Source: CALMEC01 sp031366605
GTDB taxonomy: Bacteria > Actinomycetota > Thermoleophilia > Miltoncostaeales > Miltoncostaeaceae
Direction of reading: 5' to 3'
Length of the DNA stretch: 64,000 bases
Assembly: GCA_031366605.1 (NCBI GenBank)
Contig: JANLOO010000021.1
Coordinates: 1-64,000, forward strand
The notes beneath the pieces are model-generated. The model saw only the letters and a list, made by a program, of their open reading frames with translations, had not been told where the DNA came from and made no database searches. Position 1 is the first letter of the stretch. Each line of letters opens with the position of its first letter. The position numbers were made by a program, and so were the translations under genes. This document shows positions 53,701-61,542 of the stretch, one piece after another.

Positions 53701-53741
53701 CGTCGGTCACTCCCGGGGGCGGCTGTGGCAAGATCACGTCC

Positions 53742-54050
53742 GTGACCGTTCGCGAACACATCTATCCCATCCCCAGCGAGGCTGAGCTTGCGCAGATGGT
53801 CGGCGCGGCGACACCTCATTTTGCGTTGCAGATCCGCGATCGGGTTGCGGCGCTGGCGCACTCGCTGCCGCAGGATCACGCGCGGCAGTCCGAACTCACT
53901 GCGCATGTCGCCCGCCTCGAGGCACTCGCATTGGGTGGTGAGGCTGGACGGAGTGGACAGGCCGAACTTCCCGCACGCCCTTCGCTGGCGATTCCCGCAT
54001 CAGTCGTCGACGGGAACGGGGTCTGGCAGGGCGGCGCGCACGACGCCTGA
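53742..54050 (+). CDS. Small conserved-looking hypothetical protein
   Basis: A 102-residue soluble protein starting MTVREHIYPIPSEAELAQMV from GTG 53742, then ATPHFALQIRDRVAALAHSLP. The N-terminal two-thirds look well-structured and helical; the last 25 residues overlap the NUDIX gene antisense by 51 bp. I do not recognise the family. It diverges from the prenyltransferase gene 41 bp away. No clear TANNNT box. Confidence 0.55.
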   Translation: MTVREHIYPIPSEAELAQMVGAATPHFALQIRDRVAALAHSLPQDHARQSELTAHVARLEALALGGEAGRSGQAELPARPSLAIPASVVDGNGVWQGGAHDA

Positions 54051-54620
54051 AAAGGTGTGGAGGATTCGTGCCGTGGCACCCCACACATCCTCTCCCATCA
54101 GTGGGTAGCGCAACGAGACGATGTCCGGGGACGCAGGGAGCGCGTCGTCGGCGGCCAGGAGTGCGGCGAGCGGGATCTGCAGGACCCGTGCGATCTCGTG
54201 CTCGCAGGGTACGGGTTGGAGCGCCACCGATGAGACACCGACGAACGGCGCGACCACAAACCCGCTGACCGCCGTCAGCTCGTCGTTCAGGCGGCCGAGC
54301 AACCGAACCGCGTCCGGCGGGATGCCAAGTTCCTCGTGGGTTTCACGGAGCGCGGTCGTGCCCAAATCCCCGTCGCTCGTCTCCCAGCGTCCTCCTGGGA
54401 GCGAGACCTGCCCGGGGTGGTGTTCGAGCGTGTCCGTGCGTTTGGTCAAGACCACATGCGGGACATCGTCACGCGCATAGAGCAGGATCAGCACGGCGGC
54501 GAGCCGGCCGGAATCGGCGGGTGGATCGCGTGGGACGACCTGCATGAGCGCGCCGATGCGCTCGGCCAGCTCCAGCACGGACGGCAGGTCACGGTGGGGC
54601 GTGGGGTGCGCGGTCGCCAT
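54000..54620 (-). CDS. NUDIX hydrolase, CoA pyrophosphatase-like
   Basis: A 206-residue NUDIX protein. The box reads GGRWETSDGDLGTTALRETHEELGI (about 76-100, REtHEELG), preceded by LTKRTDTLEHHPGQVSLPGG, the UPF0035 pattern seen in CoA pyrophosphatases (NudL type). Start ATG 54620 is favoured by a TACTAT box 8 nt upstream. Divergent from the gene at 54674. Confidence 0.82.
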   Translation of the reverse strand: MATAHPTPHRDLPSVLELAERIGALMQVVPRDPPADSGRLAAVLILLYARDDVPHVVLTKRTDTLEHHPGQVSLPGGRWETSDGDLGTTALRETHEELGIPPDAVRLLGRLNDELTAVSGFVVAPFVGVSSVALQPVPCEHEIARVLQIPLAALLAADDALPASPDIVSLRYPLMGEDVWGATARILHTFSGVVRAALPDPVPVDD

Positions 54621-54628
54621 CCGACCGG

Positions 54629-54634
54629 ATAGTA
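54629..54634 (-). promoter_or_regulatory. TANNNT -10 box, leaderless NUDIX gene
   Basis: On the minus strand TACTAT lies 8 nt before ATG 54620; no Shine-Dalgarno. Confidence 0.5.
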
Positions 54635-54660
54635 GTGCGCCGAGACGCACGGTCGATCGC

Positions 54661-54666
54661 TACGCT
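54661..54666 (+). promoter_or_regulatory. TANNNT -10 box, leaderless start at 54674
   Basis: TACGCT lies 7 nt before ATG 54674, back to back with the NUDIX promoter. Confidence 0.5.
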
Positions 54667-54673
54667 GATTCGT

Positions 54674-55357
54674 ATGCCGGATGATCTCCTCGAAGCGCTT
54701 GTCGCACGCCTGGGCGACGCGAGCGCCCAGGCCCACGCAACGGTCGGCTCCGCACCGGTCGGGGTGCGAGCCGTTGAACCCGCGAGCGGGCAGCGTTGGT
54801 ATTTGTGCGCGTTTGACGGCCCACGGTTTCTGTGTCTCGACGCGACGATGCGTGTGGAGCGTGATCGGCGGCGGGTCCGGCAGGCTGCGACCTGCGCCCT
54901 GCTGGTCGAACACGTTGAGGGCCTGATCGAGCAGGGCGAGCTGGATATCCTCGCCTCGGCGTCATCCGCCCTGGCCACACATGTCGAGGCCGTGGATCTT
55001 CGCGATGCGCTCGGCGGGCTGGCCGCCGCGGCTGCGCAGCTGTCGACTTGGTGCGCGGCTCCTGATCGGGCGATCGCCTCGCTGGCGGCGCTCGAAGCCG
55101 GGATTCAGATCCACGATGCCGCCCGTCGCCAGTACGAACGGTTCGTCGAGGGAACCCAACCCCTTGTGGCAATCCAGGACCGTCTGGCCGATGAACTGAT
55201 CGCCGCGCTTCGCGACGTGGAGGAAGCTGCGGGCCGCGCCGGGATCGCCGGCGCGATCCCCGAGGCGATCGCGCAGGCTATGCAGGCCCTGGACACCGGC
55301 GCGGCGGAGATCCTCGCCGCACATGTGACGCCGCTCGATGGCGACGAGGCGGACTGA
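54674..55357 (+). CDS. Conserved-looking hypothetical helical protein
   Basis: A 227-residue, mostly alpha-helical, acidic protein without signal peptide or membrane helix. The first 60 residues form a possible alpha/beta unit (QRWYLCAFDGPRFLCLDATMRVERDRRRVR); the rest is Ala-rich helix. I do not recognise it. The leaderless promoter and codon usage support a real gene. Convergent with the small membrane gene at 55433. Confidence 0.6.
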   Translation: MPDDLLEALVARLGDASAQAHATVGSAPVGVRAVEPASGQRWYLCAFDGPRFLCLDATMRVERDRRRVRQAATCALLVEHVEGLIEQGELDILASASSALATHVEAVDLRDALGGLAAAAAQLSTWCAAPDRAIASLAALEAGIQIHDAARRQYERFVEGTQPLVAIQDRLADELIAALRDVEEAAGRAGIAGAIPEAIAQAMQALDTGAAEILAAHVTPLDGDEAD

Positions 55358-55432
55358 ACAGGTGTTGAGCCGTCGCCGTGCCGAGCGAGCGACGCGACCC
55401 ATGACAGGTCGGCCGTCGCGTGGACTCAGCGG

Positions 55433-55537
55433 CTACCGGTCGCGGCGATTGCGCAGCGAGAGCACCACGATGAGCCCGACCAGGACCACAACCACGACGA
55501 TCGGGGCGACCGTGCGAGCCCCGATCGCGGCGGTCAC
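55433..55537 (-). CDS. 34-residue single-helix membrane protein
   Basis: GTG 55537 overlaps the stop of the MarR-like gene (GTGA) and encodes MTAAIGARTVAPIVVVVVLV then GLIVVLSLRNRRDR: one transmembrane helix with a basic inside tail. The 4-nt overlap makes translational coupling likely. No known family. Confidence 0.55.
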   Translation of the reverse strand: MTAAIGARTVAPIVVVVVLVGLIVVLSLRNRRDR

Positions 55538-55971
55538 GCTTCGTCTTCGGTCGGGCCTTCGGCGAGGAATTCGAGCAGGTCCTCGACCGTGAATCGGCCA
55601 CTTTGCATCGAGGCCACCAGCCCATAGACGGTCGCAGTGTGCGGGCGCTCGACGACGTAGTCACGCATCGCCTGGTTGGCGCTCGCCTCAACTTCGGCGA
55701 CCAGGTCACGTCCGGCGTCGGTGACCCGCAGCCCACCGCCCGGGACCTCGGCCAAACCGGCCGCGGCGAGGCGCGCCGCCATATCGGCGACCTCTTGGGA
55801 GTCTGCCGACAAGTGCTCGGCCATCGCCGTGATCGCGGTTGGTCCCTCCGCGCGGACGAGCTGGCGGAGCACCAGATACGTCCCCGAACTCAGGCCATGC
55901 TCGGTGACGGTTTGATCGAGCACGCCGGCGAGCTCGGCCAACAGGGCCAGATCATCGTCGGAGCGGTACAT
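55534..55971 (-). CDS. MarR-like winged-helix regulator
   Basis: A 145-residue protein with MarR-type topology: an N-terminal helix (DLALLAELAGVLDQTV), LSSGTYLVLRQLVRAEG, a recognition region TAITAMAEHLSADSQEVADMAARLAAAGL and the wing EVPGGGLRVTDAGRDL. Ligand and targets unknown. Its -10 box (TACGGT) lies inside the end of the upstream gene 6 nt before the ATG. Confidence 0.68.
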   Translation of the reverse strand: MYRSDDDLALLAELAGVLDQTVTEHGLSSGTYLVLRQLVRAEGPTAITAMAEHLSADSQEVADMAARLAAAGLAEVPGGGLRVTDAGRDLVAEVEASANQAMRDYVVERPHTATVYGLVASMQSGRFTVEDLLEFLAEGPTEDEA

Positions 55972-56298
55972 CTATGGACCGTAGCGATGCGGTGGCGCGG
56001 GTCGCAACATGTCGTACGTCGCCCCGTACCAAATGCGCCCGGTGATCTGCAGGTCATCAAGGATCCGAAGCGCGCTCTGAACGACCCCCGCAGTCGCACC
56101 GTGGCCCCAGGTGTTGGCAACGGTGATCTCAAAGTCGTGGCCGCCGGCCTCACGCACGGGGCGGGCATTGGCACGACCCAGCGCGACGCGCGCGTCGGTC
56201 AGACGACGCGGGTCGTCCACAGTCAGGAAGCACTCGAAGAACGCCCAATCGTCGGGTTGTTCAGCGAGGAGCGAAGCAAACTCATCTGCGTAGGCCAC
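55972..56298 (-). CDS. Small hypothetical protein
   Basis: A 108-residue acidic soluble protein starting MAYADEFASLLAEQPDDWAF from GTG 56298, with FEITVANTWGHGATAGVVQSALRIL in the second half. I do not recognise the family. TAGCCT 8 nt upstream supports a leaderless start. Its stop abuts the MarR-like ATG. Confidence 0.6.
   Translation of the reverse strand: MAYADEFASLLAEQPDDWAFFECFLTVDDPRRLTDARVALGRANARPVREAGGHDFEITVANTWGHGATAGVVQSALRILDDLQITGRIWYGATYDMLRPAPPHRYGP
55978..55983 (-). promoter_or_regulatory. TANNNT -10 box before MarR-like gene
   Basis: TACGGT on the minus strand, 6 nt before ATG 55971, inside the preceding coding sequence. Confidence 0.35.
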
Positions 56299-56306
56299 GG
56301 CGCGCG

Positions 56307-56312
56307 AGGCTA
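56307..56312 (-). promoter_or_regulatory. TANNNT -10 box, leaderless start at 56298
   Basis: TAGCCT on the minus strand, 8 nt before GTG 56298; no Shine-Dalgarno. Confidence 0.45.
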
Positions 56313-56410
56313 GCAGGCAGTGTCGACACCCGCGCCACGCCGAGGCGATTCGGGGTCAAGGGACACGTCCCGATGGGCCGTTTGTGTGACAGGCCACCGG
56401 AGTCGCTTGC

Positions 56411-56416
56411 TAACGT
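56411..56416 (+). promoter_or_regulatory. TANNNT -10 box of mqnE
   Basis: TAACGT lies 7 nt before ATG 56424. A TGTGACA heptamer at 56385-56391 lies near the -35 position. Confidence 0.5.
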
Positions 56417-56423
56417 GCTTGGC

Positions 56424-57515
56424 ATGATCGATTCCATCCTTTCCCGCGCCGCTGACGGCGAACGAATCACGTCTGACGAGGCCGTCACCTTGTATCGGGA
56501 CGCGCCACTCGAAGACTTGGGGGCCGCCGCGGACGCTGTGGCCCGCCGGATTTACGGCGACGAGGTGACGTACAACGTCAACGCGCACCTCAACCCGACC
56601 AACATCTGCGTCGTGGGGTGCGGGTTCTGCGCATTCGCGGTGTGGACCGACAAGGACGACCGCGCCTACGCGTATTCCGTCGATCAGCTCGTCGACCGTG
56701 CACAGCAGCTGTCCGACCTTGGCATCACCGAGCTGCACATCGTCGGCGGGATGACCAAGGAATACGACCTCGAGTACTACGAGGAGCTTTTCCGTGACCT
56801 CAAGTCGACGCTGCCTCATGTGGCGCTGACCGCCTTGACGGCGGTCGAGATCGACTTCGTCGCGCGTCTGTCCAAGGTGTCGAGTGGCGAGGCCTTGGAA
56901 CGGACGATGGCCGCGGGCCACGATACGATGCCGGGCGGCGGGGCAGAGGTCTTCAGCCCGCGCGTGCGCAAGATCATCGCGGACCGCAAAGTTCCGGCCG
57001 AGACCTGGCTGGATGTCCATCGCCAGGCCCACGGCAAGGGAATGCGTACCAACGCGACGCTGCTGTTCGGTCACTTCGAAACGCCCGAGGAGCAAGTCGA
57101 TCACATGACGCAGCTGCGTGCGTTGCAGGACGAGACCGGCGGGTTCCAGGCCTTCATCCCGCTGCCGTTCCTTCCGGGCAACACCGAGTTCGCGTACCTG
57201 CCCGGCCCGACCCGCGAGGAGAAGCTCCGCACGATCGCGGTCGCACGGCTTGTTCTGGACAACTTTCCGCACCTCAAGGGCCACTGGGTCATGCTTGGCG
57301 AGGAGATCACGGCCGAGGCGCTCTCATACGGCCTGGACGATCTGTCCGGGACCCTCACCGAAGAGCGCATCGCGCACGCGACGACCGTCCAGACCCCACT
57401 CGGCCTGACGCAGGAGCGCATCCGCTCGCTCGTCACCTCAGGTGGCCGAGTCCCGGTCGAGCGCGACACCCTCTACCGCCGCGTCGACCGTGAGGAACTC
57501 ACCACCTCGGCGTAG
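56424..57515 (+). CDS. mqnE: Aminofutalosine synthase MqnE (radical SAM)
   Basis: Radical-SAM enzyme that joins the MqnA product to S-adenosylmethionine in the futalosine route to menaquinone (363 residues). The [4Fe-4S] motif is CVVGCGFC (Cys about 62, 66, 69); ITELHIVGGMTKEYDL and GGGAEVFSPRVRKII are MqnE hallmarks that separate it from MqnC and CofH. LPFLPGNTEF follows. Other mqn genes are not in the window. The closest alternative, MqnC, is less likely because of the GGGAEVF motif. Confidence 0.88.
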   Translation: MIDSILSRAADGERITSDEAVTLYRDAPLEDLGAAADAVARRIYGDEVTYNVNAHLNPTNICVVGCGFCAFAVWTDKDDRAYAYSVDQLVDRAQQLSDLGITELHIVGGMTKEYDLEYYEELFRDLKSTLPHVALTALTAVEIDFVARLSKVSSGEALERTMAAGHDTMPGGGAEVFSPRVRKIIADRKVPAETWLDVHRQAHGKGMRTNATLLFGHFETPEEQVDHMTQLRALQDETGGFQAFIPLPFLPGNTEFAYLPGPTREEKLRTIAVARLVLDNFPHLKGHWVMLGEEITAEALSYGLDDLSGTLTEERIAHATTVQTPLGLTQERIRSLVTSGGRVPVERDTLYRRVDREELTTSA

Positions 57516-57833
57516 GCCTCACGTTCCAGGCGTCGCGGCGAACTGCACGGAGCCGAGGCTCCCGAGGTGACTCGAGCATCTGGCGGGTGTTCGGTCTGGG
57601 CCGTCTTGACCAGGCGTTTTTCCGCGGCGGCACCTCGTGCAGCGTGCGCTGGGCGAGGATCTCGCCAGGTCCACTTGCGCGGGACAGAACTGAGCCGCGC
57701 GGGCGTGAGGGTGACGCGCTTGTGATCGGAATTCGCCACGATCGCGTACTTCGCGAGGGTGCTCAGGTCGACGTGGCCGTCGGGGTACCCGGGGGACGCA
57801 GCGCAGATTGCCTCAGGGAGCATACGCACCCTT
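57482..57833 (-). pseudogene. Possible gene remnant or small ORF
   Basis: From ATG 57833 on the minus strand the frame reads MLPEAICAASPGYPDGHVDL, then STLAKYAIVANSDHKRVTLT and further. The first 50 codons have G/C-rich third positions as in real genes here, after which composition drifts and the frame runs antisense into mqnE. I suspect the end of an exported-protein gene that has decayed. No family recognised. Nothing else is visible in the 57516-57858 gap. Confidence 0.3.
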
Positions 57834-57858
57834 GCCCAAGCGTGCTTCCCGCGACGGG

Positions 57859-58674
57859 CTACAACGTCCGGCGGCGCATCCCGCGGACGCAGAGCAGGGC
57901 GAACAACCCGCACCAGAAGAGCGTCCACAGCACCGTGCCGATGCCCGCGGCTTGCAACGGGATCGCGACGTTGTTGATCTCGAACTGGGGCGCCGCAGGG
58001 CCGCCAACACCGCGGTTCTGCAGCTCGACGATCATGGGTGAGGACACCGACCTGGGCAACAGGTTGTAGAGCACGTGGGTCAGCCGATTGGCGCTGCCAA
58101 GCCGGCCCAGGTCGGCGGCCGCTTCCAGGTTGGTGATCGCCTGAGCGCTGACGTGGACGATCAGGCCCACGAACCCCGCAACGAACGGCCCCAACACCGT
58201 GCTGACGGCCGCGGTCGCGAGCAGCACCGCCGCGTGCGTTTCGCCGCTTGCGGCCACGTGAACTGCGAGCGGACCGTCCCATCCACGCCCCAACGCCCGG
58301 CTCGCGACCTGCAGGGCCGCGCACCACACGGCGAGGGCCAGGGCCAGCGTCACCAGACGCGCACCCACCCTGGCCAGGGTCAGCTCCGCCCGGCGGGCTC
58401 CAGAGCCGACCAGGACCCCCAGTCCGCCGCTGATGCCGCCGGTGAAGATCGTCGTCGCACCGAGGCACAGTGCCAGCGTCAGGCCCCCAACGAGAAGCAG
58501 TGACGCGGCCGAGGCGCGAAAGTCATCGGACTGGGCCTGATGCGCCTCGCCGCTGACCGCGATGCCTGCGATTGCGACGACGACGATGCCTGCCCCGACA
58601 AGTGACCAGAGCCACCGACGACGCAACAGTACCGTCAGCTCGTACCGTGACAGGCGCATGATCTGGGCGATCAC
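57859..58674 (-). CDS. ABC transporter permease-like membrane protein
   Basis: A 271-residue polytopic membrane protein with about six helices (WLWSLVGAGIVVVAIAGIAV, LLVGGLTLALCLGATTIF, LVTLALALAVWCAALQ and others), resembling ABC-2-type permeases. GTG 58674 overlaps the ATPase stop (GTGA), so the two form a transporter. An external loop LPRSVSSPMIVELQNRGVGG lies before the last helix. Substrate unknown. Confidence 0.72.
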   Translation of the reverse strand: MIAQIMRLSRYELTVLLRRRWLWSLVGAGIVVVAIAGIAVSGEAHQAQSDDFRASAASLLLVGGLTLALCLGATTIFTGGISGGLGVLVGSGARRAELTLARVGARLVTLALALAVWCAALQVASRALGRGWDGPLAVHVAASGETHAAVLLATAAVSTVLGPFVAGFVGLIVHVSAQAITNLEAAADLGRLGSANRLTHVLYNLLPRSVSSPMIVELQNRGVGGPAAPQFEINNVAIPLQAAGIGTVLWTLFWCGLFALLCVRGMRRRTL

Positions 58675-59294
58675 GTTGGGACCCCGTCGACGAGGGTGAT
58701 CGTCTGGCCGAGGAGCGCAGCGAAGCCCCCGGGCTCGTCGGTTGCGACGAGCACAGCCGCGCCGCGGGCACGCGCCCGTTCGATCTCGACCATCGTCTCC
58801 GGGAATTCCCACGGATCGTCGAGCACGATCAGGTCGGGGTCGGCTGCGATGGCGCACGCCAGGGCGATGCGGCGAACATCCTCGACGTCGAATCTGCGGG
58901 CGGCCCGCTGCTCGGCCGGAATCCCCGCGTGCGCGAGCGCGTCCTCCGCCACCTGGGCACTCGGCCGTCCGGTCCGCAGCGTCGCGACGAGGTTGACGAT
59001 TTCGCGTCCGGTGTGCCATTCGATGAATGTCTTGCCTTGCGGCCCGTATCCCACGTGTGCCATGACCTCGCGCGTTCCGGGCGGTTCTCCGAAGACCGCG
59101 ATCTCGCCGGTCGCGACCGCGAGGCCGAGGATGGCGCGCAGGACACTCGTCTTTCCGCAGCCGTGGTCGCCGGTCAGCAGCAGGCCGTGACCGGGATCGA
59201 GCGTGAACGTGACGTCCCGCGCAGCCGGTTCGCCGCCGCGTTGGTACACCACCTCCAGCTCCCGCACTGCCAGCGCGGGCCGGGTCTCAGTCAA
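58671..59294 (-). CDS. ABC transporter ATP-binding protein with degenerate signature
   Basis: A 207-residue ATPase subunit. Walker A GDHGCGKTSVL (about 37-47), Walker B LIVLDDPWEF (about 143-152) and an H-loop-like region are present. The LSGGQ signature is replaced by a divergent FDVEDVRRIALACAI segment, and the usual Glu after Walker B is Asp. Activity may therefore be altered. The start is TTG 59294, overlapping the ferredoxin gene by 8 nt. Confidence 0.75.
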   Translation of the reverse strand: MTETRPALAVRELEVVYQRGGEPAARDVTFTLDPGHGLLLTGDHGCGKTSVLRAILGLAVATGEIAVFGEPPGTREVMAHVGYGPQGKTFIEWHTGREIVNLVATLRTGRPSAQVAEDALAHAGIPAEQRAARRFDVEDVRRIALACAIAADPDLIVLDDPWEFPETMVEIERARARGAAVLVATDEPGGFAALLGQTITLVDGVPT

Positions 59295-59517
59295 CCCGCT
59301 CCAGAATGATCGCGTCCTGCGGACAGTCGGCGACGGCCTCGCGGACGGCGTCCGCAAGTGATGACTCCAGTGCACCGGCGCGGGCGGTCGAAAGGTTGGT
59401 GTCGTCGTCCACGGTGAACACTTGCGCCAGGTGCGCCTCACACACGCGGTTGCCCATGCACATGTCGTGGTCGACGCGCACGCGGTATCGCACTCCGTCG
59501 ATCTCGATTTCGGCCAT
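59287..59517 (-). CDS. Ferredoxin, [3Fe-4S]-type
   Basis: A 76-residue small ferredoxin. Cysteines at about 20, 26 and 65 (CMGNRVC and ADCPQDAI): the second position of a [4Fe-4S] motif is Asn, so a [3Fe-4S] cluster is expected, as in P450-partner ferredoxins. The redox partner is unknown; neighbours are an ABC pair downstream and phosphomannomutase upstream. Confidence 0.85.
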   Translation of the reverse strand: MAEIEIDGVRYRVRVDHDMCMGNRVCEAHLAQVFTVDDDTNLSTARAGALESSLADAVREAVADCPQDAIILERVD

Positions 59518-59526
59518 GGGCTGTCC

Positions 59527-60879
59527 TCAGCTTCCGTGAATCAGGTCGAGCACCTCGTCGCGCCGACGCTCCATGTCCGCCTGCGAGATGAGGGACTCGA
59601 GGTTGAGTCGAAGGAGCGGCTCGGTGTTGGAGGAGCGAACATTGAAATGCCAGTCATCGAAGGCGACCGAGAGGCCGTCAATCGCTGTTTGGCGACCGTC
59701 AGCGTAGCGGGTCCGAATCCGCTCCAAAGCAGCACCGCTGTCCGCGACCGTCGAGTTGATCTCACCGGAGATGTGGTACTTGTCATGGAAGCGCGCGATC
59801 AACTCGGACAGCGGCTGCCCGGCTTCGCAGATCATTTCGAGTGTCAGGAGGGCGGGGATGAGCCCGGTGTCGGCGTATGAGAAATCACGGAAGTAGTAGT
59901 GCCCGCTGACCTCGCCCGCGAACAGCGCATCGATTTCGCGCATGCGGCGTTTGATGAACGCGTGGCCGACGCGGTGTTCGTCCGGTGTGCCGCCCGCGGC
60001 CAGGATGGTGTCGCGCACCGCCCACGATGCGCGCAGGTCGTAGACGATTGGCGCGGGACCATTACGGCTCAGCAGGTGTTCGGCCAGCAGCGCGGTCAAA
60101 AAGTCGCCGGGCACGAACGCGCCCGTGTCGTCGATGAAGAAGCAGCGGTCTGCATCGCCGTCCCACGCAATGCCCAGATCGGCCTTTTCGGCGACGACCT
60201 TGGACTCGATGAACACGCGGTTCTCCTCAAGCAACGGGTTGGGCTCATGGTTTGGGAAGCGTCCGTCCAGCTCCAAGAAATATGGGACGGCGTCGATCGC
60301 GAGGCGCTCGATGACGGGGGGCAGGTAGAGCCCTGCCATACCGTTTGCCGCGTCCATGACGACGCGCAGTCCAGTGATCTTTTCGGGCGTGACGAACCCG
60401 AGCGCGCAGTCGACGAAACGTTCGAGCAGACCCGGGTCGGTCGTCGTGCCTCCAGGCTGGGCGGCCGCAGGTCTGTCATCGCGCGCGGCCATGCGACCGA
60501 GTTCGCCGATCCCGGTGTCGCCCGACAGCGGGATCGCGCCGGCGAGCACGAGCTTGGCCCCCGTGTAGTCAGGCGGGTTGTGGCTGGCGGTGATGATGGC
60601 GCCCGCGTCGTAGCCGCCCTCGGCGACCGCGAAGTAGACCATCTCGGTCGCAGCGAGTCCCAGCTCGCAGACATCTGCGCCGGCGCTGCGCACCCCGTCG
60701 CAGAATGCCGCCGAGATGGACGGCGATGAGAGCCGCACGTCGTGTCCGACCGCGACCCGGTTGGCGCCGGTCAGCGCGGGGAACGCCCGTCCGAGGCGCC
60801 CGGCGCCGTCTTCGTCGACCTGATCCGGGTAGGTGCCGCGGATGTCGTACGCCTTGAACGCGGCAGGATCCAGCGTCAT
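59527..60879 (-). CDS. manB: Phosphomannomutase/phosphoglucomutase
   Basis: Interconverts mannose or glucose 1- and 6-phosphates (450 residues). Motifs in order: KAYDIRGTYPDQ (about 9-20), active-site TASHNPPDYTG with phosphoserine about 100, metal-binding DGDADRCFF, sugar-binding GEVSGHYYFRDF and phosphate-binding RSSNTEPLLRL. ATG 60879 overlaps the HIT stop. Which sugar is preferred cannot be told. Confidence 0.92.
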   Translation of the reverse strand: MTLDPAAFKAYDIRGTYPDQVDEDGAGRLGRAFPALTGANRVAVGHDVRLSSPSISAAFCDGVRSAGADVCELGLAATEMVYFAVAEGGYDAGAIITASHNPPDYTGAKLVLAGAIPLSGDTGIGELGRMAARDDRPAAAQPGGTTTDPGLLERFVDCALGFVTPEKITGLRVVMDAANGMAGLYLPPVIERLAIDAVPYFLELDGRFPNHEPNPLLEENRVFIESKVVAEKADLGIAWDGDADRCFFIDDTGAFVPGDFLTALLAEHLLSRNGPAPIVYDLRASWAVRDTILAAGGTPDEHRVGHAFIKRRMREIDALFAGEVSGHYYFRDFSYADTGLIPALLTLEMICEAGQPLSELIARFHDKYHISGEINSTVADSGAALERIRTRYADGRQTAIDGLSVAFDDWHFNVRSSNTEPLLRLNLESLISQADMERRRDEVLDLIHGS

Positions 60880-61355
60880 TCGTCAAACCCCTTTCGCAGC
60901 ATTGCGTAGGTCTCATCCAGGTGTTGCGGCATGACCCGCGTGTCACCGACGACGGGCATGAAGTTGGTGTCGCCGGCCCAGCGCGGAACGACGTGCAGAT
61001 GCAGGTGTTCGTCGATGCCGGCACCCGCCGCGCGCCCCTGGTTCATGCCGAGGTTGAATCCCTGCGGGCGCATCGCGTCTTGAACGACTCTCTGGCTCAG
61101 CTGTGTCAGCTCCATCATCTCGTGTACGACCGCCGGCGCAAGCGCGGGGAGCGCCGCCTCGTGGGCGTACGGCACCACCATCAGATGCCCGTTGTTGTAG
61201 GGGTACAGGTTCATGATCACGAAGGCCAGTCGGCCGCGGCGCAGGATATATGTCGCCGTGTCGTCGCCCTGGTCGGGCAGATCACAAAAGACACACCTGG
61301 CCGGGCGCTCCTCAGGGGGTGCGGACACGTAGCGCATGCGCCATGGCGCCCACAT
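60876..61355 (-). CDS. HIT-family hydrolase (Ap4A phosphorylase/hydrolase-like)
   Basis: A 159-residue histidine-triad protein. MWAPWRMRYV at the start and CVFCDLP (zinc Cys) are typical of the actinobacterial subgroup; the triad HLHLHVVPRW (about 121-130) is complete. It probably acts on dinucleoside polyphosphates or AMP derivatives. ATG 61355; overlaps manB. Confidence 0.88.
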   Translation of the reverse strand: MWAPWRMRYVSAPPEERPARCVFCDLPDQGDDTATYILRRGRLAFVIMNLYPYNNGHLMVVPYAHEAALPALAPAVVHEMMELTQLSQRVVQDAMRPQGFNLGMNQGRAAGAGIDEHLHLHVVPRWAGDTNFMPVVGDTRVMPQHLDETYAMLRKGFDE

Positions 61356-61435
61356 GATGTCCCGCGGCAAGGCGTCTAGTGGTGTGACATCGAAATGGCG
61401 TGCCTGTATCCCTTCGCGAGCGCGAGCGAGGCGGT

Positions 61436-61542
61436 GGACGCAGGTCGTCGTGAATATCGGGGATATTCGGCCCGCCGAGGACGAACGCGCGCGACGGTTT
61501 GCAGCCGTCGGTTCGCGACAGGACGTTCGGACAGGTCCACTA
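61436..61542. repeat. Dispersed structured repeat, copy 2
   Basis: Second copy of the repeat at 2172-2277. Hairpin GAATATC-ggg-GATATTC (61452-61468) differs from copy 1 by a compensatory pair. CGACGG-tttgcag-CCGTCG (61492-61510) is a perfect 6-bp stem-loop. The right edge GGTCCACTA contains the complement of the corA stop codon. Lies between corA and the HIT gene. Confidence 0.7.

Noticed and set aside
52609..53745. 378-codon frame antisense to the UbiA-type gene
   Set aside because: Arg/Gln/His-rich composition typical of the antisense of a GC-rich gene; the opposite strand has a clear membrane protein.
56362..56391. GACACG and TGTGACA before mqnE as members of the comM-type operator set
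   Set aside because: Only one good heptamer and no palindromic partner at the right spacing; more likely part of the promoter or chance.
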